Positions 52,030-60,729 of a stretch of 64,000 bases of DNA are shown piece after piece. Position 1 is the stretch's first letter. Every line of letters begins with the position of its first letter. The position numbers and the translations under genes are program-made. Below the pieces are notes generated by a model. It made no database searches and had not been told where the DNA came from. It was given only the letters and a program-made list of their open reading frames with translations. This DNA comes from CAYPFY01 sp964410105 (GTDB taxonomy: Bacteria; Bacteroidota; Ignavibacteria; UBA10030; SZUA-254). The stretch spans positions 62,001 to 126,000 of the forward strand of contig CAYPFY010000002.1 in NCBI GenBank assembly GCA_964410105.1. Direction: 5' to 3'.

Positions 52030-53759
52030 AGCTCAATTTCCAGTTGTGACAGCAGCTTGTAAAAATGCGTCCGGTTAATCCCCAGCTGGCGGGCTGCATC
52101 GGCGGCGGATCCTGCCTGGCGCAAGGTTTTGATGATATACTGTCTCCTGAAATCCTTCTCGGCATCAAGCAAAGACTTACCCAGAACCACCTGCGGATCA
52201 TTGGACGCTTCCTCGATGAGTTCCAGGGGGAGATCGGCCGGAGTCAGCGTAGAATCCTTCGCGAGAATCAGAGCTCTGTGGATGACATTCTCCAGTTCCC
52301 GCACATTCCCCGGCCACGAATAATGCTCGAGGACCCCCAGCGCCTCCTCCGACATGTTAAATGCGGCGCCATTCTGGGCATATTTTTTCATAAAAAACTG
52401 TGCCAGCTCGTGAATATCTTCCTTTCGTTCGCGCAGGGGAGGCATCACCAGCTCGATCACCTTCAGCCGGTAATAGAGGTCCTCCCTGAAACTTCCCGCC
52501 TCGATCATTTCCCCGATATTGCGGTTCGTCGCTGCCAGAAACCGCACATCGAGTGACTTTGGACCCAGGGCTCCTAACCGCTCCACCTCTTTCGACTGAA
52601 TACTTCTCAGCAATTTAGCCTGCAGATTCACGCTCAGATCCGCAATCTCGTCGAGAAAAACCGTTCCCGAGTCCGCCGTCTCAAGTTTTCCTGGTTTCGA
52701 TTTCGTCGCGCCGGTAAATGCCCCGCTCTCGTAGCCGAACAATTCCGATTCCAGAAGATCGGCGGGAATGGCGCCGCAGTTAATCGTCACGAAAGGTTTT
52801 TCCCTCCTGCGGCTATTCCGGTGAATGGCCCGGGCCAGGAGATCCTTTCCCGTCCCGTTCTCCCCCAGGAGCAAAACCGGGGCATCGGTCGACGAAATCT
52901 TGGCGCAGATTTTCACAATATCAAAAAGTTTCCGGCTTGACCCGATAATATCCGCGCAATCGAAATCCTTCCTCAGATCCGAGAATTTCAGTGAAATTTC
53001 CGAAACAAGCTTGCTCTGCAGCGACGAAATTTCAAGAGACGTTTCGAGACCCTGGACAATCTGGCGGCCGAAGGAGAGCAGGAAGACAAGATCCGGCTCC
53101 GTAAAAGCGGCCTGCCGGTTACGCCGGTCGAGATAAACGGCGCCCAGCACCTTCCGTTGCGAGACCAGCGGGACGCAGAGAACAGCCGTGATCCCCAGTC
53201 GCAGAACACTATTCTGCTTTGAAAACTCCGTCTGAGCGTCTGCCGTATCCATAAGCGGACGGGACCGTGCGATGGTCGCGCGGATAACAGAAAAGCTCAT
53301 TTCGCGGGCTTCCGGGTGGTCGTCCAGATTCATATTGCGGGAAAAAATCTCCTGCGGGCTTCCGTCTTCATTCACCAGCACGATAAAACCCTCATCCGCG
53401 CGAAGTTCCTTCACCACCACATCAATCGCCTTCTGCATCAGGGGGCGCACGCCGGTTTCCGACGAAAACAAAATTCCCGACGCATAGAGAGTTTCAAGCC
53501 GTTCCTTCTCCTCGGTAATACGGCTCAAGGTTTGGGAATGCTTCTCTTCCTCCGCGGCGAGGCGGGTGATTTCTCCGGAGAGATTTCGATTTAACTCCAG
53601 CACCAGGTGGAACAGCGCGTCCACCCTTTTTCGCAGAACATCAGCGCCGGGCAGCGATTTCACCCCTGAAGAAATTTCGGCAAAACCGGATGACACCTGA
53701 CTGACGGCATCGGCCATCATTTTCTGAATCCGCGCCCGGTTTTCATTTAAAAAATTCAT
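52026..53759 (-). CDS. Sigma54-dependent transcriptional activator with GAF domain and no receiver
   Basis: A 577-residue regulator. An N-terminal coiled region (about residues 1-85), a GAF domain (about 90-240; SVIRATIARSRPLMD and KVLGAVYLDRR), then the AAA+ core with Walker A GENGTGKDLLARA, the sigma54-contact loop ESGAFTGATKSKPG, Walker B GTVFLDEIADL and the arginine-finger region EDLYYRLKVIEL; a Fis-type helix-turn-helix ends it (AARQLGINRTHFYKLLS). It drives promoter melting by sigma54 polymerase. There is no receiver domain, so its input must come through the GAF domain or from the Ser/Thr kinase encoded 10 bases upstream. The start at 53759 was chosen to keep it clear of that gene. Confidence 0.92.
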   Translation of the reverse strand: MNFLNENRARIQKMMADAVSQVSSGFAEISSGVKSLPGADVLRKRVDALFHLVLELNRNLSGEITRLAAEEEKHSQTLSRITEEKERLETLYASGILFSSETGVRPLMQKAIDVVVKELRADEGFIVLVNEDGSPQEIFSRNMNLDDHPEAREMSFSVIRATIARSRPLMDTADAQTEFSKQNSVLRLGITAVLCVPLVSQRKVLGAVYLDRRNRQAAFTEPDLVFLLSFGRQIVQGLETSLEISSLQSKLVSEISLKFSDLRKDFDCADIIGSSRKLFDIVKICAKISSTDAPVLLLGENGTGKDLLARAIHRNSRRREKPFVTINCGAIPADLLESELFGYESGAFTGATKSKPGKLETADSGTVFLDEIADLSVNLQAKLLRSIQSKEVERLGALGPKSLDVRFLAATNRNIGEMIEAGSFREDLYYRLKVIELVMPPLRERKEDIHELAQFFMKKYAQNGAAFNMSEEALGVLEHYSWPGNVRELENVIHRALILAKDSTLTPADLPLELIEEASNDPQVVLGKSLLDAEKDFRRQYIIKTLRQAGSAADAARQLGINRTHFYKLLSQLEIEL

Positions 53760-53769
53760 TGTACCGATT

Positions 53770-56700
53770 TTACCAAAAATCCCCCTCAAGCGCAACGATC
53801 AGATCGCGGATGGATGCGAAGCGCTCGTCCGGATTCTTCGCCAGGCAGCGTGACACAACCGCATCCAGCTCGCGGGGAGCTGAACAGAAATCAGAAGGGG
53901 GAGGCGGGATTGTATTAAAAATCGAATGAATCACCGCAATCTCATTCTCGCCTTTGAACGGAAGGCGGTTTGTGAGAAGTTCATACAGAACCACTCCGAA
54001 CGAGAAAATATCGACCCGCTCATCGACATTCAGATTGGTCACCTGTTCGGGGGCCACATACCCCAGAGTACCGATCACGGTGCCGAGGGTCGTCATCGTC
54101 GTCACAAGGGGGGATTTTGACAGCCCGAAATCCATGATCCGGATATTTCCTGAAGCATCGAGCATCACATTACCGGTCTTAATATCGCGGTGAATGATAC
54201 CGTTCCTGTGAATTTCCTCCAGGCCGCTGCAGATTTGCAAACAAAAGCTCTTCACACTTTGAAGCGGAAGCGGGAACGATCTGGACAATAAATCCTTGAG
54301 AGTCCCTCCCGGCAAAAACTCCATGGCCAGAAAACACTGGCCGGTCGACTCACCCGATTCCAGAATTCTTACAATATTCGGATGGGAAAATGAAGAAAGC
54401 ATGCGCCCTTCGGCGGCGAGGCGCTTCTTATTCTCCGGATCCTTCAAAAGTTCCACATCGAGAAGTTTCAGCGCAACAATCTCCCGGGATTCGTTATCGA
54501 CGGCCTTGAAAACCCTACCCATCCCCCCGTGGCCGACTTGTTCCAGAAGCTTGAAATGCGACACATATCTCGCCTTCCGATTCGCCACAATAATCTTCCA
54601 ATTTGACACGATCCAGCGCGCGCTCAGGCCGGAGGAGGCAACGAACAAAGCGTACAGGCAATAGGCCCACCACGTCCGGTACCAGGGAGGCACGATCTCA
54701 ATTTTGACTGAAATCCCCGCCTCATTCCACAGCCCGTCATTATTAGACCCTTTCACACGAAACACATACGAACCGGGGTCGAGGTGAGTGTAGCGCGCTT
54801 CCCTGCGCGTGCCGCAATAAATCCAATCACGGTCAACCCCTTCCATAACATAGGCATAGTGATTAGAGCGGGGATTTGTGAAATCCAGCGCTGCAAATTC
54901 AAACGAAAAAACCGTTTCATCGTGACCGAGCGTGAACTCGGAGAGAAAATCGGGATCGGCCCCCAAACTCACCGGCTGGTCAAACTTTTTGAATTTGGTG
55001 ATGACCACCGGGGGAACGAGGGGATTATCGGCGATCGAATCGGGATGAAACACATTCAGCCCGTTCACGCCTCCGAACAACAATTCCCCGGAACGCGTCT
55101 TGCAGAAAGCCCCGGTATTGAATTCGTACGATTGAAGGCCGTCATCCGGCGCGTAATTATGGATTTTTGGAAGATCGGGATCACGGGCATCCACCCGTGC
55201 CAGGCCTCTATTTGTGCTCACCCAGAGATTGCGGTGAGAATCCATGAGAATCCCGTAAATAAAATTATTGGGTAGCCCATCCTGTTCCTTATAAACGTGC
55301 CAAGAATTATTCCCCCGGTCAAACCGGCAGAGCCCGTCCTCGGTGCCCACCCAGACAACGCCGCCCGAGTCCTGGCAGAGAGTTTTCACTGAATTGTGTG
55401 AAAGCGATTGCGCCTGGCCGGGCTCGTGCCGGAACCAGGTGCGATCCCCGTGCCGCGGATCGAACAGGCAGAGGCCGGACCCCGAAGTCCCCACGAGAAG
55501 CTTACCGTCGGACTGGGGAAGAAGGCAGAGAATCAGTGATTCCGGCCGGGGCGGGAGCGGAGCGTCAATTAATCCGGAGGATCTGATGCGCCCGGAATCC
55601 AGCCTGAACAACTGGGAGGTGGCGCCGATCCACACCACCCCATTCGAATCCTCACACAGTGTGGTAATAATATTGGTCCGGAGGTTTTCTCTGAACGGTG
55701 GGGGAAGAAAGTAATGGCGGAGGGCTTTTCCGTCAAACTCATCCAGGCCGGTGCGGCACCCGATCCACACAGAACCCTCATGGCCGTGAACCCGGGAATC
55801 GGTCTGCAGAAGAGCCTGAACCGTATTATCCCTTAAAGAACCTGCGCCCGCGTTATGAAAAAACCTCTTGAACCACGAAGAATTTCGATTCAGGACCGTT
55901 ACCCCGGCGTCGTAGGTTCCGAGCCAGACATTCCCGTGAAAATCTTCAAGGATAGCCTTGAAAAAATTATCGCCCGTCCCATTCCGGTCATAGTCAGGCA
56001 GGATCAACCGCGGGAATTTCTTGCGCGTCACCTTCACAATACCTGATCCATCATACCCAGCCCACATCACCCCCGACCGGTCGCGAAAAAGGCATGCCAA
56101 TCCCTCATAGCGTGCGCTCGAAGGCCCTTCGAAGGAAGGAGTAACCCGGATCAGCGAATTCTTCTCGGGGTCCAGCACCCTGAGGCCCCCGTACACGCCG
56201 CCGATCCAAATATTGCCTGAAAAATCCACGCCTACGGCGCGGATCGCGTTTGCTCCCTGAACGGTGGACTGGGGCACCTCCCGGCGAATCCATTCACCTC
56301 CGGGAATTCTCGAAAAAACCCCCTGAAGTTCTGTACCGATCCAGACATTTTCATGAAAATCCTTGACGCAGGAAAGTACAATCCCCGTCCTCACCGGAAG
56401 GGGAACATTCTCGACAGCACGGGTTGAAACATCGATCAGGTAGAGACTATCCCTGCAGCCGACCCAGATTTTTCCCTTATTCACCATGAGCGGCAGGGCG
56501 GGGAAGCTCGTAAGCGGGGGAGACAGGAACCGCTTTTGAACCGGGTCGAAGACTTTCAGGCCCTTAGCGGAACCGATCCAGAGGGAGCCTGATCCATCCA
56601 CGAGCATTTTTTGAATATCCACATTAAGGAACTCACCCTCGGCGGGAAATTCATCCGAAAGACGAAATACCCCCGATCTGGACCGATCGTAATAATGGAG

Positions 56701-57006
56701 CCCGCTGCGTGTTCCGATCCACACCCTCCCTGAAGAATCCTCGGCGAGCGAGTGAATCGTATTATCGGAGAGCGAGTGAAGCTTCCGGGCGTCGTGCCTG
56801 AAAACTTCGAATGAATACCCATCGTACCTGTTAAGCCCGTCGGACGTACCGATCCAGACAAAACCGCGGGAATCCTGCATGATGCACCAGACAGAACTTT
56901 GCGAAAGCCCCTCCTCCACGGAAAGATGTTCGAAGCGGAGTTGAGCCATCTGGGCGAGGGCGGTGCATGAGACAAAGAGGAGGGCGGCAATCTTACAGAA
57001 TCTCAT
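53770..57006 (-). CDS. Periplasmic propeller/Y_Y_Y sensor fused to an intracellular Ser/Thr kinase
   Basis: A 1078-residue membrane sensor. Signal peptide (MRFCKIAALLFVSCTALA-Q), a long regulator-propeller region with a dozen or more WIGT.DGL-type repeats (about residues 25-670; GFVWIGTSDGLNRYDG, GVVWVGTEDGLCRFD), a Y_Y_Y domain (about 690-760; VMEGVDRDWIYCGT, YVFRVKGSNNDGLW), one helix (about 775-795) and a Hanks-type kinase (about 815-1075) with VGHGGMGRVFKAV, the catalytic IIHRDIKTGNVML, MDFGLS and GTLGYVAPE. All catalytic residues are present. In Bacteroidota these sensors normally end in a histidine kinase. The sigma54 activator follows in the same operon. Confidence 0.9.
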   Translation of the reverse strand: MRFCKIAALLFVSCTALAQMAQLRFEHLSVEEGLSQSSVWCIMQDSRGFVWIGTSDGLNRYDGYSFEVFRHDARKLHSLSDNTIHSLAEDSSGRVWIGTRSGLHYYDRSRSGVFRLSDEFPAEGEFLNVDIQKMLVDGSGSLWIGSAKGLKVFDPVQKRFLSPPLTSFPALPLMVNKGKIWVGCRDSLYLIDVSTRAVENVPLPVRTGIVLSCVKDFHENVWIGTELQGVFSRIPGGEWIRREVPQSTVQGANAIRAVGVDFSGNIWIGGVYGGLRVLDPEKNSLIRVTPSFEGPSSARYEGLACLFRDRSGVMWAGYDGSGIVKVTRKKFPRLILPDYDRNGTGDNFFKAILEDFHGNVWLGTYDAGVTVLNRNSSWFKRFFHNAGAGSLRDNTVQALLQTDSRVHGHEGSVWIGCRTGLDEFDGKALRHYFLPPPFRENLRTNIITTLCEDSNGVVWIGATSQLFRLDSGRIRSSGLIDAPLPPRPESLILCLLPQSDGKLLVGTSGSGLCLFDPRHGDRTWFRHEPGQAQSLSHNSVKTLCQDSGGVVWVGTEDGLCRFDRGNNSWHVYKEQDGLPNNFIYGILMDSHRNLWVSTNRGLARVDARDPDLPKIHNYAPDDGLQSYEFNTGAFCKTRSGELLFGGVNGLNVFHPDSIADNPLVPPVVITKFKKFDQPVSLGADPDFLSEFTLGHDETVFSFEFAALDFTNPRSNHYAYVMEGVDRDWIYCGTRREARYTHLDPGSYVFRVKGSNNDGLWNEAGISVKIEIVPPWYRTWWAYCLYALFVASSGLSARWIVSNWKIIVANRKARYVSHFKLLEQVGHGGMGRVFKAVDNESREIVALKLLDVELLKDPENKKRLAAEGRMLSSFSHPNIVRILESGESTGQCFLAMEFLPGGTLKDLLSRSFPLPLQSVKSFCLQICSGLEEIHRNGIIHRDIKTGNVMLDASGNIRIMDFGLSKSPLVTTMTTLGTVIGTLGYVAPEQVTNLNVDERVDIFSFGVVLYELLTNRLPFKGENEIAVIHSIFNTIPPPPSDFCSAPRELDAVVSRCLAKNPDERFASIRDLIVALEGDFW

Positions 57007-57060
57007 CCGGGGGAATTTCGGAGGGAAAATCAAAATTTTTCCGAAAAATACGAAAATAAC

Positions 57061-57083
57061 GCCCGTGAATCAACGGCACGGGC
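57061..57083 (-). terminator. Second hairpin in the pilB-kinase gap
   Basis: GCCCGTG and CACGGGC pair over a nine-base loop; on the minus strand T-rich sequence (GTTATTTTCGTATTTTTC) follows. It lies just 55 bases before the kinase start, so it could also be a leader structure for that gene. Confidence 0.5.
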
Positions 57084-57094
57084 CCCATAAAACA

Positions 57095-57123
57095 AAAGCC
57101 CGAGGCATGATACCCCGGGCTTT
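57095..57123 (-). terminator. Terminator after the pilB/gspE-like gene
   Basis: On the minus strand AAAGCCCG pairs with CGGGCTTT, with further GG/CC pairs inside the loop, followed by TGTTTTATG. It begins 64 bases past the stop at 57187 and separates this gene from the kinase operon. Confidence 0.75.
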
Positions 57124-57186
57124 CTGTCTCGGCAACTGGGAGGGTCGCTTGTCCACGAAGCGTCCAGTGTGCCTTCTCAGACGATT

Positions 57187-59196
57187 TTATTCTTCGAGGA
57201 TCATCCCCTCGATATTTTCTATCGACGTAATCCCCTCTTTCACCAAATTGATGGCTGATTGACGGAGAGTCTGCATTCCATTCTGGAGAGCCAGCGTTCG
57301 GATTGCGTCCTCGTCGACGAAATCCTTCGACTTAAGAATAACTTTACGGATCTCCTTCGTCATGGCAAGAGCCTCAAAAATACCCATTCTGCCCCGGTAG
57401 CCTCGGATACAGTGAACGCACCCGACCGGCTTATAGAATTTTGTCGATTCGATCTCCTGTTCCGTAAATCCTGATTCGGCAAGCAAATCGTAGTCTACAG
57501 AGTCGTCGACAACCTTACAGCGGTCACAGAGCTTACGGATCAGACGCTGGGCCACGACGATATTGATCGTATAGGCAAGAAGGAACGGCTCGATGCCCAT
57601 ATTATAGAGGCGGGTGACGGCACCGACCGAATCATTCGTATGAAGCGTCGAGAAAATCAGGTGGCCTGTATTCGCCAATTTCACGGCGATCTCCGCCGTG
57701 GTCTTATCGCGCATTTCGCCGACCATAATCACATCGGGGTCATGGCGCAGGAGACCTCGAAGGGCGCCTTCAAAATCCAGCTTGTGATTCAGCTTCACCT
57801 GCCGGCAGCCTTCAATCAGATACTCGACGGGGTCTTCGATCGTAATGATATTGATCCCGGGATCCATAATCGTCTGAATAGCCGCCAGCTGGGACGTACT
57901 CTTGCCGCTGCCGGTGGGGCCGGTAAAAATAATCATCCCTTGCGGTTTCCGGATCGCCTTGAGAAACACGTTCTTCGTGATATCGGGCATATGGAGCGCA
58001 TCGATCCCCTGCTGGCTATCAGCGCCGCGCAGAATTCTAATGACGATCGATTCCAGCTTACTCCGGAGGTCGGTGCTATAGATGGGCATCGTTGAGAAGC
58101 GGAAACGGATCATCTTATTATCGACGAGGCGCTGCGCGAAGCCGTCCTGTGAGAGAAACTTCTCAAACCGGTCGAGATTCTTGGCGCGATCCTTGATGAC
58201 GGTAAGAACGGCCTCAGAGCGGACGTCGGTAAGAGCGCTCCAGAGAGACAGTCTGCCGTCGATCCGGAAATGGAATTCCGTCCGGTGCGAAGACTTCGGT
58301 ATAACGTGAATATCGCTCGCTCCGGTGCGCACACCGTCGACGAGGAGAGATTCAACCACCTCATTCAGCTTCCCGCGGCCGATTTCCTCTTCGAGCGATT
58401 TTTCCAGCTCCTTCTCCGTTTCGCGGGAATCGTATTCAGAGAAGCCGTCGCCCGTAATCCCGAGCGATTTCGAGGTCTGATCGAATGCCAGGTGTCGCCA
58501 CAGCTCCTGCCAAAGGTCGCTCGGCACGAACTTTATTTCATACTTGGGGAATTTGAACGCCCTGGCGATCGGATGGATTTCCGGATGCGTCGGGTCGGGC
58601 GTAATCAAAATCAGCTTGTCATACCCGTTCGTAAATAGCTCATAGGGAATCACGCGGAGGCGGACAGCGATATCATAATAGAGGGGGGGAAGCAGTTCAA
58701 GCATTTGCTTGATAAACTGAATCCGATCCTTATTGCCAAACGCCGGCGCGGGGTCAACGGATTCAAAAGAATAGTAATTTGCGACAGCCTTCAGGATTCT
58801 TTCGCGGTCGGCCCCCAGATCGTCCATCAGAATATCAATAAGACGGCGCTTATCGCCATTTTTCCTCTGAATCTCGATCGCCTCATCGAGCTGCTCCTGC
58901 GTCACGATCCCGCTCTCAGCGAGCATTTGGTTCAGACGCGGAGCACCCGATGCGCGCTTGCCGGCCTGATCATCGGAAGACTGCCGGGCTGCGGGCGGCC
59001 GGTTCTTGGACCCCTCCATCACAACCTTGTCGGACGAAGCCTCATTATCACCGGCGGCATTCATCTTCTCGCGAGCCTCGTCATCCCAGAGAAGCTCATT
59101 GGGATCATGATTGGGGTCAGGCCTCTTCCCCACAATATTTCCAAAAGAAGATAGGACTCTCTTCTTCCCAGAGTTATCGTTAGCGTGTGTAGACAT
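57187..59196 (-). CDS. PilB/GspE-type secretion or pilus assembly ATPase
   Basis: A 669-residue hexameric ATPase. N-terminal linker, an MshEN-like domain (about residues 85-165; LNQMLAESGIVTQEQLDEAI), and a C-terminal ATPase with Walker A GPTGSGKSTSQLA, the Asp box IEDPVEYLIEG, Walker B LLRHDPDVIMVGEMRD, the His box HLIFSTLHTND and a zinc-type tetracysteine CDRC...CVHC. Such ATPases power type IV pilus extension or type II secretion from the cytoplasmic face. No other pilus or secretion gene is near, so the two roles cannot be separated. A divergent gap without a recognised promoter lies upstream. Confidence 0.9.
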   Translation of the reverse strand: MSTHANDNSGKKRVLSSFGNIVGKRPDPNHDPNELLWDDEAREKMNAAGDNEASSDKVVMEGSKNRPPAARQSSDDQAGKRASGAPRLNQMLAESGIVTQEQLDEAIEIQRKNGDKRRLIDILMDDLGADRERILKAVANYYSFESVDPAPAFGNKDRIQFIKQMLELLPPLYYDIAVRLRVIPYELFTNGYDKLILITPDPTHPEIHPIARAFKFPKYEIKFVPSDLWQELWRHLAFDQTSKSLGITGDGFSEYDSRETEKELEKSLEEEIGRGKLNEVVESLLVDGVRTGASDIHVIPKSSHRTEFHFRIDGRLSLWSALTDVRSEAVLTVIKDRAKNLDRFEKFLSQDGFAQRLVDNKMIRFRFSTMPIYSTDLRSKLESIVIRILRGADSQQGIDALHMPDITKNVFLKAIRKPQGMIIFTGPTGSGKSTSQLAAIQTIMDPGINIITIEDPVEYLIEGCRQVKLNHKLDFEGALRGLLRHDPDVIMVGEMRDKTTAEIAVKLANTGHLIFSTLHTNDSVGAVTRLYNMGIEPFLLAYTINIVVAQRLIRKLCDRCKVVDDSVDYDLLAESGFTEQEIESTKFYKPVGCVHCIRGYRGRMGIFEALAMTKEIRKVILKSKDFVDEDAIRTLALQNGMQTLRQSAINLVKEGITSIENIEGMILEE

Positions 59197-59463
59197 ATGA
59201 CCCTCGTTTCACAAATTAATTGTTAACACCACTTCCCTTTCGACCTTACGTGATAATAGTACATCAATCTGCCGAAGCCTGGGGTGACAGGCAACATCCC
59301 GTGTGATCTGTGGCAATCAGGGTCCAAAAAAGATCAAGAAATCTAGTCAAATTGACGAGAACAGGTATCTGCCTGGGATAGGGTGCCAGTAGGGAGGTTG
59401 GAAGACGCCGAAGCGGGCCGTCTCACACGATCGGGCGCATGTAATTGCCGTTACGGAAGCTCG
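59197..59463. other. Intergenic region upstream of pilB-like gene
   Basis: Some 267 bases hold the presumed promoter of the pilB-like gene near 59200-59250 (TTAATTGTTAACACC, A/T-rich). With the following questionable frame, the stretch without a firmly supported gene is 573 bases (59197-59769). Open frames on both strands here are short, overlap one another and show no family. Confidence 0.4.
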
Positions 59464-59769
59464 TCAGCAAAAAACGCCCTCATTGACAGGACCGGCGACA
59501 CATACGAACCAGCGGTATTCATCGCTGCGACGGCTCTTGGCGGGGGACCCATCGAGCTCTCGCACTTCCGCGATCAAACCGACAACCGTGGCAGAAACAA
59601 GGGCAGAAAGATCGCCTATTACTGCCGAATCATCCACAAATGGACGATCTTCCTCCAGAACACCGTGACGGGAAAGTGGGGACACCGGTTGGACGTATTG
59701 GCCTCGAAAGAGTAGCGAAATTCTTAGGGGGAAAGACACTCGCCCGGCGATGGAGCGGGGGATTTTCAT
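59464..59769 (-). CDS. Doubtful small protein following the kinase-like gene
   Basis: A 101-codon frame whose ATG (59769) directly follows the TAA stop of the gene upstream (59770). The middle part, DDSAVIGDLSALVSATVVGLIAEVRELDG, has protein-like hydrophobic periodicity, while the ends are rich in Arg and Pro. Codon third positions are less G/C-biased than in flanking genes. Frames on the other strand are almost as long. It may be a real operon member, a decayed gene, or chance. Confidence 0.25.
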   Translation of the reverse strand: MKIPRSIAGRVSFPLRISLLFRGQYVQPVSPLSRHGVLEEDRPFVDDSAVIGDLSALVSATVVGLIAEVRELDGSPAKSRRSDEYRWFVCVAGPVNEGVFC

Positions 59770-60396
59770 TTAGACCGCTGACGATCCCCCAGAGGCCGTG
59801 GCAAATTCCCTCCCCTCGAGGGGGGGAGGGGGGGATGTGGAATATAGTTTTCTATTCTCGTCGACAAGTTCCGCCGACGACTGCAGCAGCTTCTGAGCTT
59901 CGTAGGCTTGCAAATCCCGGATCGTATTATGTATCCGTTTCATAGCGCCGTCGATACGATCCAGCCAGCGCAGAATCTCCGAATCCGACTCAAACCTCCG
60001 CCTTATCTCCTGGGTCGTCACTGAAATCACAGCCAGCGGATTATTGACGTTATCCTGGAGCAGCATCGTAATATCATTAATCAGGCCGCTATAAATCTGC
60101 TGCCGGTCGAGCACTCTTTCGACATTCCTTCGCTGTGCTTCCTCCATTTTATACTTCTTCCGCACCTTTTGCAGCTGCACAAGAGCCACGGCGGTGAGCC
60201 AGAGGAAGAAAATGGAGTCGAATTGCAGGACATAATCGAAGAACGACTTTTTCTCTGCCTCATGGTGGAAGAAATTCAGAGACGTGAAGAGAAAGTAGAG
60301 ATAGATAATCAGCCCGGCGATTATGACAGGATAATCCTCGATCGCCTTCCTGCCCAGCCGATATGCCCGTATGAAAAGATTTGTCATAACCGCCAT
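59770..60396 (-). CDS. Membrane protein with histidine-kinase DHp-like helices but no His and no ATPase domain
   Basis: A 208-residue protein. Two helices (about residues 24-42 and 58-75) lead into a coiled linker and a segment ITMLLQDNVNNPLAVISVTTQEI, which matches the DHp signature HExNNPLAVI of histidine kinases except that the phosphoaccepting His is Asp. A second helix follows (LDRIDGAMKRIHNTIRDLQ), then the protein ends with no ATPase domain. The last 20 or so residues are Pro/Gly/Ser-rich and come from a G/C palindrome. It could be a dimerising partner or decoy for other kinases. It is last in the EVE-DLH-DUF971 unit. Confidence 0.7.
   Translation of the reverse strand: MAVMTNLFIRAYRLGRKAIEDYPVIIAGLIIYLYFLFTSLNFFHHEAEKKSFFDYVLQFDSIFFLWLTAVALVQLQKVRKKYKMEEAQRRNVERVLDRQQIYSGLINDITMLLQDNVNNPLAVISVTTQEIRRRFESDSEILRWLDRIDGAMKRIHNTIRDLQAYEAQKLLQSSAELVDENRKLYSTSPPPPLEGREFATASGGSSAV
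59807..59830. repeat. G/C palindrome within the 3' end of the DHp-like gene
   Basis: TCCCTCCCC-TCGA-GGGG, then further G-runs with one A (GGGAGGG), forms an imperfect hairpin with pure C and G arms. It encodes the SPPPPLEGR part of the tail. Such elements are often dispersed intergenic repeats, but only one copy was noticed in this window. Confidence 0.5.
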
Positions 60397-60405
60397 TCGT
60401 ATATT

Positions 60406-60729
60406 TTAGGAATTCCGTGCGTGTTCGCCCCTGGCCTGCGCGATCAGAAACTGCCAGGAATAAATCCCTGTGGCATGGCCGTCGGCCCACACCAATTGAA
60501 CTGCGTAGGAGCCCACCTCATGTATCCCGACGAGATTATAACGACCGGGGATCTTGAGATCCTGGGGAGGCGGAGAATAGGTTCTGAGCAACACAGTCTC
60601 CCCGCGGCATCCGGCGCAGGGGCAGTTATCCCTCAGATCGCGAAGACTATGGAAAGAATTCTGCGCGTCGTCCCAGACAATGGCCAGGCCGTCCTCGCCG
60701 CTTCTTTTTATACTCACCGGGCGGGTCAT
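60406..60729 (-). CDS. DUF971 family protein
   Basis: A 107-residue protein of the DUF971 (gamma-butyrobetaine-hydroxylase N-terminal-like) family: IVWDDAQNSFHSLRDLRDNCPCAGCRGE, then GRYNLVGIHEVGSYAVQLVWADGHATGIYSWQFL. The CPCAGCRGE cysteines may bind a metal or an Fe-S cluster. In other genomes DUF971 proteins are linked to Mrp/ApbC-type Fe-S carriers; no such partner is seen here. The ATG at 60729 overlaps the dienelactone hydrolase stop (ATGA). Confidence 0.92.
   Translation of the reverse strand: MTRPVSIKRSGEDGLAIVWDDAQNSFHSLRDLRDNCPCAGCRGETVLLRTYSPPPQDLKIPGRYNLVGIHEVGSYAVQLVWADGHATGIYSWQFLIAQARGEHARNS

Noticed and set aside
59383..59715. A 110-codon plus-strand frame in the gap after the pilB-like gene
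   Set aside because: No family, no ribosome-binding site, unusual composition and competition with a minus-strand frame of similar length.
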